Positions 24,766-34,572 are shown, counted from the stretch's first letter. The stretch is 64,000 nt of DNA from Rhizobium sp. S152 (GCF_030380735.1 NZ_JAUDRZ010000025.1:351548-415547); one strand, 5' to 3'. Made by a program: numbers and translations. Notes: generated by a model not told the origin, from the letters alone.

Positions 24766-26346
24766 ATGCTTCAGACCAGCCTCGCCTTCAACGGAACGCT
24801 TACCGCGCCGCATCGGGAAGCAACCTATGCCGGTCGCCGGATCCTTGACGAGGGCGGAACGGCGATGGAGGCGATGGTTGCGGCAGCGGCAATGATCGCT
24901 GTCGTCTATCCTCACATGAATGGGATCGGCGGCGACGGCTTCTGGCTGGTTCACAGGCCGGGCAAACCTCTGACCGGCATTTCCGCCTGCGGCCAGGCCG
25001 CCGGCCTGGCTACGCCGGAATGGTACGCCGCGCGCGGCCATACCCAATCGATCCCGGCCCGAGGGTCAGAGGCCGCGCTGACGGTGCCCGGCACGATCGG
25101 CGGGTGGGAAATGGCGCTCTCGCTGGTGGAGCGGCCAGATCGCCTGTCCGTTTCGGAACTGCTTTCCGCAGCGGTGACAAAGGCGCGCGACGGCATTGCC
25201 GTGACGCTCAACCAATCCAATTGCACGGCCGAGAAGCTTCACGAACTCTCCGACGTGCCCGGATTTTCGAAAACGTTTCTCGATGACGGCGCCGTTCCCA
25301 AGCCCGGTGCCAGGCTCCGGCAGGCATCGCTCGCGGACACGCTTGAGCGCCTGGGGCGGGATGGCCTGCGAAGCTATTACGAAGGCGACACCGCACAGGT
25401 GCACGCGGCGTTCCTGGAAAGGTACGGCAGCCCGCTTCGCCGCGACGATTTCCGGACCTACGGCGCACGCGAAGTGACGCCGTTGCAGGTTGCGACGCGC
25501 CAGGGCAAGCTCTTCAACATGACGCCTCCGACGCAAGGCGTCGCCTCGCTGATGATTCTGGGGCTCTTCGACCGTCTCGCGGTCGAAACGGGCGAAAGCT
25601 ACGAGCATGTCCACGGCCTGATCGAAGCGACCAAGCAGGCCTTTATCCGGCGCAACAGCGATCTTGGCGATCCCGGCACCATGGCAGACGATGCGCAGTC
25701 ATGGCTGGACGATGGTGTGCTCAATGCCATGGCAGCCAAGATCGACATGACGCGTGCCCTCCCCTGGCCGCACAAGCCGGCCGAGGGAGACACGATCTGG
25801 ATGGGCGCCGCGGATCGCTACGGCAATGTCGTCAGCTTTATCCAGAGCGTCTATTGGGAGTTTGGCTCCGGCCTCACCTGCCCGGAGACGGGTGTCTTCT
25901 TTCAAAACCGCGGCGCCGGTTTTTCGCTTCAGCCGGGACCAAACCAGCTTCAGCCCGGGAAACGGCCCTTCCACACGCTCAACCCGGCTCTGGCCTATCT
26001 CTCCGATGGCCGTATCATGGCGTACGGGACAATGGGCGGCGAAGGCCAGCCCCAGACGCAAGCGGCGATTTTCACGCGCTACGCCCGTTTCGGCATGCCC
26101 CTGCAGCAGGCCGTCACGGCGCCCCGCTGGCTGCTTGGGCGGACTTGGGGGGCGAGCAGTACCAATCTGAAACTGGAAGATCGGTTCCCTGCGGCGCTCA
26201 TCGACAAGCTCGCGGCAGCCGGTCACGACATCGAAATGATCGCGCCGTACTCGGATCTATGCGGTCATGCCGGCGCTGTGGTTCTTCATGCTGACGGCCT
26301 TTGCGAAGCCGCGAGCGATCCGCGTTCGGATGGGGCGGCATTGTAA
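24766..26346 (+). CDS. gamma-glutamyltransferase-family (oxamate-hydrolase-like) enzyme
   Basis: A 526-residue Ntn-hydrolase of the GGT family; such proteins self-cleave before a Thr that becomes the nucleophile. The expected site reads EGDTIWMGAADRYGNVVSFIQS, with Thr followed by Ile-Trp rather than the usual Thr-His. This is the pattern of the amide-hydrolase branch that includes oxamate amidohydrolase (HpxW), not classical glutathione hydrolases. No signal peptide is seen, also unlike periplasmic GGT. ATG 24766 lies 16 bases after the amidase stop. The likely role is deamidation in the pathway. Confidence 0.82.
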   Translation: MLQTSLAFNGTLTAPHREATYAGRRILDEGGTAMEAMVAAAAMIAVVYPHMNGIGGDGFWLVHRPGKPLTGISACGQAAGLATPEWYAARGHTQSIPARGSEAALTVPGTIGGWEMALSLVERPDRLSVSELLSAAVTKARDGIAVTLNQSNCTAEKLHELSDVPGFSKTFLDDGAVPKPGARLRQASLADTLERLGRDGLRSYYEGDTAQVHAAFLERYGSPLRRDDFRTYGAREVTPLQVATRQGKLFNMTPPTQGVASLMILGLFDRLAVETGESYEHVHGLIEATKQAFIRRNSDLGDPGTMADDAQSWLDDGVLNAMAAKIDMTRALPWPHKPAEGDTIWMGAADRYGNVVSFIQSVYWEFGSGLTCPETGVFFQNRGAGFSLQPGPNQLQPGKRPFHTLNPALAYLSDGRIMAYGTMGGEGQPQTQAAIFTRYARFGMPLQQAVTAPRWLLGRTWGASSTNLKLEDRFPAALIDKLAAAGHDIEMIAPYSDLCGHAGAVVLHADGLCEAASDPRSDGAAL

Positions 26347-26479
26347 CGGCGACGAACGGTCTCCATGCCGGCACGGCTCACGCGGCCGCCATTTCTTGTA
26401 CGCTCAGGCACGCGCCGTGTTAATAACGCGAAGCCTTTCGCGCAGAACCGGCCACGCGCAACGTCAGCCAGGGACACTC

Positions 26480-27460
26480 ATGCTCAGCTTCATGCACGTT
26501 CACATTATCGCACTTCGCTATTTCACGGAGACGGTGCGCAAGAAATCGATGCGGCAGGCCGCGGAGGCGCTCAATATCGCTCCGTCGGCTGTCAACAGGC
26601 AGATATTGAAACTGGAAGAGCAGTTGCGCTGCAAGCTCTTCAACCGTCTCGCCGATGGCGTGCAGCTGACAAGTGCCGGCGAAATTCTCTATCACTACGC
26701 CAGGAATATGGAGCGCGATCTTGAACGAGCGATCGGACAGATCGATGATCTGAGGGGGCTGAAGCTCGGGCATATCAGGCTTGCCGCCGAAGACGGCATT
26801 GCCAAGGACTTTCTGCCGTCTGTTCTCCGCGATTTTCACCGGAAATACGATCGTGTGACCATCTCTCTGGAAGTCACGACCGGACCGGAAATCATAGGCC
26901 GCGTCGAATCCGGCGAGGTCGATATCGGCCTTGCGATGGGAAGCGGCCATCAATCAACGGTCCTGACGTCGGCCTCCATCGACGTGCCGCTGGGCATCAT
27001 CATGCATACAGACCACCCTCTTGCGGGGCGCTCCACCCTGACGGAGGCGGATCTAGCCAATGAGCTGATGATAGAGCGCTCCGAAATAAAGGACGATGTC
27101 GTGGGTTTCCACTCGCGGCTGAAGCCTTCGTCCGTTCGGCGGCAGTTCATAAACACAAACGCCTCGGACGTACTGACCACGTTGGTAAAGACCGGCCTCG
27201 GGATAGGCATGCGCTCACCGGTCGGCATTCTTTCGGACCTGGAGCGCAAGCAACTCGTATTCGTCAAGCAGATGGACCTGAAGCGCAAGGCGAGTCTGAA
27301 TGTCTACACGAATGCGCAGCAGACCGGCGATGTCTCGACCTCGGTCATTCTTCAATATATCCGCTCGGCGCTCCCTGAGTTCGAACAACGCATCAACCAT
27401 ATCGTGAACAGCATTCAGGAGGCGCACGAAGCGTCCGCGGCTAGTCATTCATCGCATTGA
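26480..27460 (+). CDS. LysR-family regulator
   Basis: A 326-residue LysR protein, with the helix-turn-helix at about 19-43 (SMRQAAEALNIAPSAVNRQILKLEE) and ligand domain from about 95. The start ATG 26480 is placed by the usual MxxHIIALRYFTE opening; an internal ATG 26492 is an alternative. It closes the plus-strand run and overlaps the convergent amidohydrolase gene by 20 bases at the 3' ends. No GTTGC-N7-GCAAC box was seen upstream, so it is probably not part of the first regulator's regulon. It is close in length and style to the 19894 LysR, suggesting a duplicated regulator. Confidence 0.87.
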   Translation: MLSFMHVHIIALRYFTETVRKKSMRQAAEALNIAPSAVNRQILKLEEQLRCKLFNRLADGVQLTSAGEILYHYARNMERDLERAIGQIDDLRGLKLGHIRLAAEDGIAKDFLPSVLRDFHRKYDRVTISLEVTTGPEIIGRVESGEVDIGLAMGSGHQSTVLTSASIDVPLGIIMHTDHPLAGRSTLTEADLANELMIERSEIKDDVVGFHSRLKPSSVRRQFINTNASDVLTTLVKTGLGIGMRSPVGILSDLERKQLVFVKQMDLKRKASLNVYTNAQQTGDVSTSVILQYIRSALPEFEQRINHIVNSIQEAHEASAASHSSH

Positions 27461-28994
27461 AGCGATAAGAGGCGGAGGCGTCCGGCGGCGTGTGCCGCTG
27501 ATGAAACGCCTCCAGATAAGGCATGAGTGTCTCGACCGTCATCCGCGCCTGCCGCTCAGGCGCCGTTTCCGGTGCCTTTAACCGGGCAGCGATTTCATCG
27601 AGAACGGTATCACGATCGATGCGGCAAACGCGGCCATTCTCCACGACCATCTCGCCATCGATGAAAACCTTGTCGACCGCGGACCGACTGCCGCGATGCA
27701 GGATGGTTTCGCTGATCGGCACCCGCCGATCGACGAACGGACGTTCCAGCCGTGTTCTGTCCAGCAGAACCACGTCGCCGGCAAACCCCGGTTCGAGGCG
27801 TCCAACCGTTTCGCCGAAGCCTGCCGTTCGCGCACCGTGCTCGGTCGCCATCCGCAGCACCGCACCGGCGTCGGGCCTGTCGTTCCACATGCCGGTCTCA
27901 CGATGGAGAGCCCAGACGAGCTTCATCTCCAGCAACATATCCCTGTCATCGGCGACGTTTGATTGGTCGATACCGAGCGCGACCGGGATATTCCGTCGGC
28001 GCATCTCGTTGACAGGGGCAATCCCGCTGCCGAGACGGAGGCCCGAGCTCGCATTGTGGCAGATCGAGCAACCGCAATCGGCCACGAGATCGAGATCACG
28101 GCGCGTCATCCAGTTGCCGTGCCCGAGCGTCAGTTCGGGACCCAGGCATTCAAGCGCGGCAAGATGCTCCACCGCGCTGTGTCCGTAGCGAGCCTGTGCG
28201 AATTCCGCCTGACGGCGCGTCTCGAGCAAATGCATGTGCACTTGCGCGCCGTGAGTGCGCGCGGTCTCGAAGATAAGCTGAAGACTCTCGTCGCTGCACC
28301 AGTGCAGGTTGGCGGGAGCAAGATTGAACCTAAGCCTGCCGCGACCCGTGCCGGTCCACCGCTCGCGCGTCTCTCGGAAAAACGTCATGTAGTCGCGCGT
28401 CGGCACCTGCGCCGGCTTCAAGCCCGCAGCGACGATTTCAGCCAGGTCCGCCGGCAGGCTTTTGAGCACCTCCGCATCATTTTCATAGGTGAGGATGTTC
28501 CGGTCGCGCATCATGAAGGAATAGCCCGCGCGCATGCCTATCTGCTGATAGGCACCAAGGACTTCATCGGTCGCCGCCCGCCAGTTTTCCGGATCGCCCG
28601 TAAGCCCGCTCGCGATATGGTGGACCGTCGTGGTTCCGCTTTCCAGCATCTCGATGGCGGAATACAGCGTATCAAGGCGTGGTCCGATCGAGCGCATACC
28701 ACGAAACTGCGGCAACCAAAGTTCCAGCGGTGCGAAAGGCACGCCCATCATCAGTGGCGTGAGGCCGAAATGATGGTGGCCATTGACGAGCCCGGGCATG
28801 GCAACGAAACCGGCGCCGCCATGTCGAGGCAGATGAGCATTGCCCGCGACCACGGCTTCAACCGCGCCGATGTGGGCAATCCTGCCGTTGTGAATGCGGA
28901 TGGCGGCGTCGTGTCTCAAACTCGGCGTGCCGTCGGCGTTCAATCCGCAGAAGACGACGCCCGCTTCGATGATGCAATCCATGTCCGCGCTCAC
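27441..28994 (-). CDS. amidohydrolase (TrzN/AtzB/aminohydrolase-like)
   Basis: A 517-residue metal-dependent amidohydrolase. Visible ligands are NGHHHFG (first HxH), MHLLETR and LGHGNWMT (further His) and the catalytic Asp in ALGIDQSN. This is the subtype III arrangement of triazine, guanine and adenosine-type deaminases. It starts with GTG overlapping the questin-oxidase-like stop (GTGA), so the two are translationally coupled; ATG 28982 is an alternative start. A 60-residue C-terminal extension follows the barrel. Substrate unknown; deamination or dechlorination-type hydrolysis of an N-heterocycle is the family norm. Confidence 0.87.
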   Translation of the reverse strand: MSADMDCIIEAGVVFCGLNADGTPSLRHDAAIRIHNGRIAHIGAVEAVVAGNAHLPRHGGAGFVAMPGLVNGHHHFGLTPLMMGVPFAPLELWLPQFRGMRSIGPRLDTLYSAIEMLESGTTTVHHIASGLTGDPENWRAATDEVLGAYQQIGMRAGYSFMMRDRNILTYENDAEVLKSLPADLAEIVAAGLKPAQVPTRDYMTFFRETRERWTGTGRGRLRFNLAPANLHWCSDESLQLIFETARTHGAQVHMHLLETRRQAEFAQARYGHSAVEHLAALECLGPELTLGHGNWMTRRDLDLVADCGCSICHNASSGLRLGSGIAPVNEMRRRNIPVALGIDQSNVADDRDMLLEMKLVWALHRETGMWNDRPDAGAVLRMATEHGARTAGFGETVGRLEPGFAGDVVLLDRTRLERPFVDRRVPISETILHRGSRSAVDKVFIDGEMVVENGRVCRIDRDTVLDEIAARLKAPETAPERQARMTVETLMPYLEAFHQRHTPPDASASYRFNAMND

Positions 28995-30019
28995 GTATAA
29001 CTGGCGACGAGGCCGACGCGACGCGCGGCAGCAAGCTGATAAAGCGGGTCGCCGTAGATCTTCATCTCCTCATTGGCCGAAAACACGAGGCTGATATCGT
29101 GTTCGTCGTAGGACGCGGCGGCCGCCGCCTTGATCGTTTCCCAGTCGGGTACGGGCAGCGCCCTCCATTTCTCGACATCCTGCGGATCGGGCATAAGGGG
29201 AAACTGCATTTCCCCCATCAATGCAGCGATGCACTGCCAGAACGATCGCAGCATATGCTGCGGCTCTTCACAGTAGGGAAGGACGACGCGCATCCAGTGA
29301 ACGCCGGTGACGGCATGCAGCGCACAGAAGTCCATCGTTGCCGCGAAAAGCACGATGGCCGCGGACGCCATGCGTTCCAGCGTCCTGTCATCTATCTCGA
29401 GCCAATCGACAACCGGCACGAAGTCGGCGCAGCGGCCGGATTCGGCCATGTTGAGCCACAGCAGTTCGTGCAAAGGTAGCCCCCGAAGGCTTTCGATGGC
29501 TGCAACCTTCTCCAGAACGACAGCCGGCTCCCTGGTCATGGACGGGCTTTTACCAGGGGACGGCAGCGGCAGATAGGTGGCGGTCCAGTAAGCCAGCGCG
29601 AGGGCGATTTCCGTATCGCTCTTGCGGATAAGTCCGTAGGCAAGACGCATCAGGGCATGAAAGGCGCTCGCCCCGACGCCCGCCGCCAGTGACGGGAGAT
29701 AGTGCCGGATCGCCGCTTCCGCGCCGAGGCGGTCCACCTCGGCTTTGAAGAACAGGTTCAAATCCGCTTCCCGGCTTCGTTCGCCAAGGGCTGCTCTCCA
29801 ATTCGTGGCATCGATCGCACGGACGACCGGGGGAACCGGAAGCAATTCCTTGTAGTCGCGATAGTGCTCGAAGAACGCCTGCAGACGATCGGCGGAACCG
29901 CCGATCCGATCGAGTGCGACCAGCACCATGGGGGCGTGATTGGCGAAGGTCTTGGTGAACTCGAAACTATAGTTCGGCATTTCATTCATGATGGTGTCGA
30001 GCGCCGACTGAGGCATCAC
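28991..30019 (-). CDS. questin-oxidase-family (DUF4243) protein
   Basis: A 342-residue protein beginning with the family hallmark NHAPMVLVALDRIGG (27-41) followed by a long helical region with scattered conserved His and Asp residues (ASAFHALMRLAYGL, about 116-129). Fungal members catalyse Baeyer-Villiger-type ring cleavage of anthraquinones; bacterial roles are hardly known. It overlaps the downstream amidohydrolase and is divergent from a flavoprotein gene. Together these suggest an oxidative ring-opening step before hydrolysis. The family call is by motif only. Confidence 0.7.
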   Translation of the reverse strand: MMPQSALDTIMNEMPNYSFEFTKTFANHAPMVLVALDRIGGSADRLQAFFEHYRDYKELLPVPPVVRAIDATNWRAALGERSREADLNLFFKAEVDRLGAEAAIRHYLPSLAAGVGASAFHALMRLAYGLIRKSDTEIALALAYWTATYLPLPSPGKSPSMTREPAVVLEKVAAIESLRGLPLHELLWLNMAESGRCADFVPVVDWLEIDDRTLERMASAAIVLFAATMDFCALHAVTGVHWMRVVLPYCEEPQHMLRSFWQCIAALMGEMQFPLMPDPQDVEKWRALPVPDWETIKAAAAASYDEHDISLVFSANEEMKIYGDPLYQLAAARRVGLVASYT

Positions 30020-30360
30020 CTGTTCCCTCGTTCATTCGATTTTGCGACAACGATAGCCGCTACGGCTTCAAAAGCAATCTAGGCCGCCGCGCCGCACAAC
30101 ACCGACGAGAGCAACGAATAAATCATGTTTTTCAAATAATTAGACGACGACTTTCCGGCCCGTTGCCCAACGCGCAACGACTCGATGCCAAAATACCTCT
30201 GAAGCGGTTCCAACGCGTTCTGCATTCGGCAACAGGTCGAACACAATTCGACGCTTTCTCGATATCGGCTTTGCGCGTTAGTCACTCTATCGCGGGAATA
30301 CTGGCAGCAGCTTTCGTCCGGGCGTCCCCTTCTCTCCGACTCTATGTTTGAAATTGAAGG
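30020..30360. other. divergent promoter region with a LysR-type box
   Basis: A 341-bp gene-free gap between the divergent questin-oxidase-like and flavoprotein genes, A/T-rich near 30120-30145. It holds one clear LysR-type box (30162-30178). I found no gene or other repeat in it. Confidence 0.7.
30162..30178. promoter_or_regulatory. LysR-type box between the questin-oxidase-like gene and the flavoprotein
   Basis: GTTGC-CCAACGC-GCAAC, with the same arm sequence and 7-base gap as the boxes at 19838 and 20828. It lies between two divergent genes, about 143 bases from the questin-oxidase-like start and 183 bases from the flavoprotein start. Confidence 0.6.
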
Positions 30361-31842
30361 ATGAAGATGAAATTCGCGACCGCTTCAAAAGACGCCTTGC
30401 AGGAACTGGCCGAGCGCGTGCAGGCCGACCTCAAGATGATGGACTATGCGACAAAGCCCTGGGTCGAGCCACGCTTCGACGAAAGCGGCAAGCAGATCTT
30501 GGACGTCCTTATTATCGGCGCCGGGCAAAGCGGCTTGGCGGTTGGCCATGCCCTGCAACGGCGAGGGGTCGGCAATATTCTGATCCTCGATAGCAGCCCG
30601 GAAGGCAAGGAAGGCGTTTGGAGCACTTTCGCGCGCAACTACGAGATTCGCTCGCCGAAGGACATTACCGGCACCGAACTCGGATTGCCGAGCCTGTCCA
30701 TCCAAAGCTTCTATGAGGCCAAGTACAGCCGCCAGGCCTGGAACGAGATAAAGCGCATACCCCGTTTGGAATGGCTGGATTACCTTCAATGGTACCGGTC
30801 GGTGGTAAACCTGCCGATCCGCAACAATGCCAAGGTCGTGGATATCGACTACGACGCACAAGGCGTGAGCGTATCGCTTGCCGATGGGGAAACGCTCCGC
30901 GCCAGGCTGGTAGTGCTCGCAACCGGGATGGATGGCGGCGGCGCCTGGCGCGTGCCTGATAGTATCAAGAACAGCCTTCCGCGCGAACGGTACAATCATT
31001 CGAGCGACATCTTTGACGAGACCAAGCTCAAGAACAAGAACGTCGGCATATTGGGGAGCGGCGCCGCCGCATTCGATATTGCCGTTGCCGCGTTGACGGC
31101 GGGCGCCAGCCGTGTCGACATGTGCCTGCGCGGTCCGCGGCTGCCGATGATCGACATCGTGCGGGAAGGTGAAACCGCCGGCCATCTCAACCACAGCCAC
31201 GAAATTCCCGATCGGATGAAGTGGGACCTTGCGGGCTTTCGCGCCGGGCTGCGTCAATCTCCCGCCGATCATCATTTCTTCAAGGCGTGCAGCTTTCCGA
31301 ACTTCTTCATCCATGTAAACGCCGGTTGGGACGAGATCGGGCTTGATGGCGACGATATCCTGGTGAAGACCGGCGAGAAGACCTTCCGCTTCGATCACGT
31401 GTTTGCGGCGACCGGCGTGACCGTCGACATGGACCTCCGGCCGGAACTGCGCAAGATCTCAGCGAACGCCGCCTTGTGGAAGCATCGCTTCACGCCTCCG
31501 GATAGCGAGGGCCTCGGGCGGTTGAACTTCCCCTATCTGAGTGCGAACTATCAATTCATCGAAAGGGAACCCGGAATCGCGCCCGGAATCGATCGCATCT
31601 TCGCCTATAACGCACTCGCCGCTATGAGCATGGGAATTGCGGGGGCGGTTTCGATCAGCGCCATGAAATATGCCGTGCCGCGTGTCGTAAGCGCGGTCAC
31701 AGGCTTTCTGTTCAAGGAGCAGGAGGACAATCTCATTGATTTCTTTGCGGGCTTCACGACGCCGGCGATCACGTTTCCGCCGCATGTTCGCTTGATGCTC
31801 GGCCTGCCGGCCGAGGGCGAGCTTGACGCCGCCGCGCCGTGA
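30361..31842 (+). CDS. FAD/NAD(P)-dependent monooxygenase-like flavoprotein
   Basis: A 493-residue two-dinucleotide-binding flavoprotein. The FAD site is VLIIGAGQSGLAVGHAL (about 49-65); the NAD(P) site is NVGILGSGAAAFDIAVA (about 225-241); between them VVLATGMDGG is the family linker. It resembles flavin-containing/Baeyer-Villiger monooxygenases but lacks a full FxGxxxHxxxW fingerprint, reading RERYNHSSDIF in its place, so it may be a different oxidoreductase. It is divergent from the questin-oxidase-like gene and shares the LysR-type box. Possible alternative start: ATG 30367. Confidence 0.8.
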   Translation: MKMKFATASKDALQELAERVQADLKMMDYATKPWVEPRFDESGKQILDVLIIGAGQSGLAVGHALQRRGVGNILILDSSPEGKEGVWSTFARNYEIRSPKDITGTELGLPSLSIQSFYEAKYSRQAWNEIKRIPRLEWLDYLQWYRSVVNLPIRNNAKVVDIDYDAQGVSVSLADGETLRARLVVLATGMDGGGAWRVPDSIKNSLPRERYNHSSDIFDETKLKNKNVGILGSGAAAFDIAVAALTAGASRVDMCLRGPRLPMIDIVREGETAGHLNHSHEIPDRMKWDLAGFRAGLRQSPADHHFFKACSFPNFFIHVNAGWDEIGLDGDDILVKTGEKTFRFDHVFAATGVTVDMDLRPELRKISANAALWKHRFTPPDSEGLGRLNFPYLSANYQFIEREPGIAPGIDRIFAYNALAAMSMGIAGAVSISAMKYAVPRVVSAVTGFLFKEQEDNLIDFFAGFTTPAITFPPHVRLMLGLPAEGELDAAAP

Positions 31843-31900
31843 TAGGCGGCCGTTTCCGTAGGGCCTGTTAAGCAACATTGGTGAGGGGTCTCGAACGACC

Positions 31901-33574
31901 ATGCATATCGCAACCCAGTCTTTGCCGACGCCGTTCGCATCAATCAAGAAGCCGGCGATCGGCTCGCAAGGGATGGTGGTGACCAATCACCCGCTTGCTT
32001 CGGCGGCAGGGACGGAAATCATGCTTGCCGGCGGCAACGCGATCGATGCCGCGATCGCTTCACTTTTCGCGCTTACCGTCGTGGAGCCCATGATGATCGG
32101 CGTTCTGGGCGGCGGCATCCAGCACATCCGGCTCTCCGGCGGCAAGCATCACATTATCGACAGCCTCGGGACCGCTCCGCTCACGGCTCATCCCAATATG
32201 TACGAGTGTCTCTCGGACGAACTGGATACCATGCGGGAGACGCGGGGGCGCGAAAATCTACTGGGCGTCAGAGCCGGTGCTGTCCCGGGAAGTCTCGCCG
32301 GCTGGTGCGACGCGCTGGCACGGTTCGGAACCATGTCGCTGGAGGACGTCGTTTCTCCGGCAATCCGATACGCCGAGCGCGGGTTCATCGTAACCCCCTA
32401 TCTGAACAGCTGTATCGGAGACTGTGTCGCTGACCTCGCGGGGGATTCAGGCCTTGCCGATCTGTTCATCCCGAATGGCTCCCCGATGAAGGCCGGCGAA
32501 AGACTTGTGCAACGGGAATATGCCGAAAGCCTGAAGCTCATCGCTCGCTTGGGGCCGGCGGCGCTTTATACCGGTCCGCTCGGCGATGCCCTGACATCGT
32601 TCATGCGGGCTGAAGGCGGCTACATCAGCCAGAAGGATCTTGACACCTATCGGGTAATCGACCGGGCACCTGTTCGCGGATCCTATCGGGGCTATGATGT
32701 GGTCGGCCCCCCACCGCCCTCCTCGGCCGGCGTTCACATCACGCAGATGCTCAACATTCTGGAAGGCTATGATCTGCGAGGCATGGGATTTGGTTCAGCC
32801 GACTGCATCCATCTGCTCGCCGAGGTGCTTAAGATCGCCTTTGCCGACCGCAGCATGTCGACCGCGGACCCGGATTTCGTCGACGTCCCCGTCGAGCGCC
32901 TGATATCGAAGGACTATGCCGCCGAGCGCCGTGCAGCGATCGATATGAATTCCGCGCAAAGCTGGGAGGCAAAGGTCTTTGCCAATGAATCCGTCAATAC
33001 GACACACATCACGGTCGCCGACGCGATGGGCAACGTTGTCTCCACCACGCAGACTATCAACGGCCTGTTCGGCGCCTGCGTGCGCATTCCGGGCACCGGA
33101 ATGATCCTCAACAATTACATGTACAATTTCGATCCCCATGAAGGGCGGGCTCTGTCGATTGCGCCGGGGAAACGCGTCTTTACCTCCATGGCGCCGATGA
33201 TGGTGCTGAAAGACGATCACATGGCGTTCGCGCTGGGACTTCCCGGAGCTTTGCGGATATTCCCTTCCGCGATGCAGGCCATCGTCAACATCATCGATCA
33301 TGGCATGTCGATACAGGATGCGGTCGAGGCGCCGCGTGTCTGGACGAATGGCGGAGCGCTGGAGTTGGAACCCGCCTTCCCCGATGAAATCGCGAACGAA
33401 CTGCAGAGCCGGGGACACAGGATCGCGCGTTCGGCGCGGATCGCAGGCGGCATGAACGCGATCGGCTTCAACCCGGATGGATCGCTGACCGGCGCTGCCT
33501 GCTGGCGCGCAGACGGCACGCCTGTGGCCATCTCCGGCGGCCTTGCGGCAGCGGGTGTAACGTTCAACATTTAG
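31901..33574 (+). CDS. gamma-glutamyltransferase-family enzyme
   Basis: A 557-residue GGT-family protein. The autoprocessing/nucleophile site VNTTHITVADAMGNVVSTTQ has the classical Thr-His. Other motifs are GNAIDAAIASLFALTVVEPMMIG near the N-terminus and GKRVFTSMAPMMV in the small subunit. No signal peptide is seen, so a cytoplasmic acylase or amide hydrolase role is more likely than glutathione turnover. It lies 58 bases downstream of the flavoprotein. It is only distantly like the second GGT at 24766; the cluster therefore uses two different branches of the family. Confidence 0.85.
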   Translation: MHIATQSLPTPFASIKKPAIGSQGMVVTNHPLASAAGTEIMLAGGNAIDAAIASLFALTVVEPMMIGVLGGGIQHIRLSGGKHHIIDSLGTAPLTAHPNMYECLSDELDTMRETRGRENLLGVRAGAVPGSLAGWCDALARFGTMSLEDVVSPAIRYAERGFIVTPYLNSCIGDCVADLAGDSGLADLFIPNGSPMKAGERLVQREYAESLKLIARLGPAALYTGPLGDALTSFMRAEGGYISQKDLDTYRVIDRAPVRGSYRGYDVVGPPPPSSAGVHITQMLNILEGYDLRGMGFGSADCIHLLAEVLKIAFADRSMSTADPDFVDVPVERLISKDYAAERRAAIDMNSAQSWEAKVFANESVNTTHITVADAMGNVVSTTQTINGLFGACVRIPGTGMILNNYMYNFDPHEGRALSIAPGKRVFTSMAPMMVLKDDHMAFALGLPGALRIFPSAMQAIVNIIDHGMSIQDAVEAPRVWTNGGALELEPAFPDEIANELQSRGHRIARSARIAGGMNAIGFNPDGSLTGAACWRADGTPVAISGGLAAAGVTFNI

Positions 33575-33582
33575 ATCTCATA

Positions 33583-34572
33583 GTGTCGGAAGAGGCCAAG
33601 TTGTCGGAAAAAATCGTTCTTTTGGACAAGACATCGCAAGAGCGCGCGAATGAGATCCTGCCTCATGTGCCAGAAGGCATGACATTTGTTCACGGTGTCG
33701 CGGAAGGCACGGACTATCTGAAAGAGATAATCCGGGACGCGGATTACGCGATCGCCGGCCAGGTCGCCGTCACGGGCGAGGTGCTGCGTGCCGCCACGAA
33801 GCTCAGGCTGCTGCACAAGTCCGGTGTTGGAGTAGACAACATCGATATCGCTTCGGCGCGAGAGTTGGGCATCATGGTTGCCCGGACACCCGGCAGTAAC
33901 GCCGTGCCCGTGGCCGAGTTCGCGCTGGGCTCGGCGATCGCGGCTCTTCGAGGTCTGGCCTACGGCAATGCCAATCTGAAAAACGGTGAATGGCGCGGCC
34001 CCGGAAAGCTACCGAACAAGACGTTTATTCTAACCGGCAAGACCGTCGGGATCATCGGCTTTGGCGCAATCGGGCAGGCGTTTGCCAAGCTGCTTCAGGG
34101 TTTCGGGTGCACCATTTTATACAGCCAGCGCTCCCGCCTTGTCCCAGAGCGCGAGCGGGAACTAAAAGCAGCATATGCAAGCCTCGACCAAATCCTGGAG
34201 ACCGCTGATCTCATCTCTCTGAACTGCCCGCTGACAAGCGAAACCGCAAATCTGATCGACCGTGCGGCCTTCTCCAAGATGAAGCCGAGCGCCGTGCTGG
34301 TGAATGTCGCGCGAGGCGGCATCGTCGTCGAGAAGGACCTGATCTGGGCGCTGGAAAACCGGATCATAGCCGCAGCAGCAGTCGATGTGTTCGAACAGGA
34401 ACCTCTCCCGGCCGACAGCCCCCTGCTTCGGCCGATTGATAATCTTGTCCTGACACCGCACATCGCGGCCGTTGCAGCCGACACTTTTGCACCGACGCTG
34501 CAGCGAATCTTTCGCAACATCGTGTCGGTAGCGAAGGGAGAGGCGATCGCAGAGGGAGACCGGGTCGTCTAG
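33583..34572 (+). CDS. D-2-hydroxyacid dehydrogenase
   Basis: A 329-residue NAD(P)-dependent dehydrogenase: GFGAIG (159-164), catalytic R244 (NVARGG), E273 (EQEPLP) and H293 (TPHIA). It interconverts a 2-hydroxy acid and its 2-keto acid (glyoxylate/glycerate, phosphoglycerate type). GTG 33583 begins eight bases after the GGT stop; a TTG at 33601 with AAGAGGCC upstream would remove six residues. In this cluster it probably handles a small carbon product after the nitrogen has been removed. Confidence 0.87.
   Translation: MSEEAKLSEKIVLLDKTSQERANEILPHVPEGMTFVHGVAEGTDYLKEIIRDADYAIAGQVAVTGEVLRAATKLRLLHKSGVGVDNIDIASARELGIMVARTPGSNAVPVAEFALGSAIAALRGLAYGNANLKNGEWRGPGKLPNKTFILTGKTVGIIGFGAIGQAFAKLLQGFGCTILYSQRSRLVPERERELKAAYASLDQILETADLISLNCPLTSETANLIDRAAFSKMKPSAVLVNVARGGIVVEKDLIWALENRIIAAAAVDVFEQEPLPADSPLLRPIDNLVLTPHIAAVAADTFAPTLQRIFRNIVSVAKGEAIAEGDRVV

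Noticed and set aside
27963..29000. Long plus-strand frame opposite the amidohydrolase
   Set aside because: The minus-strand amidohydrolase has complete metal-site motifs; this frame is its mirror.
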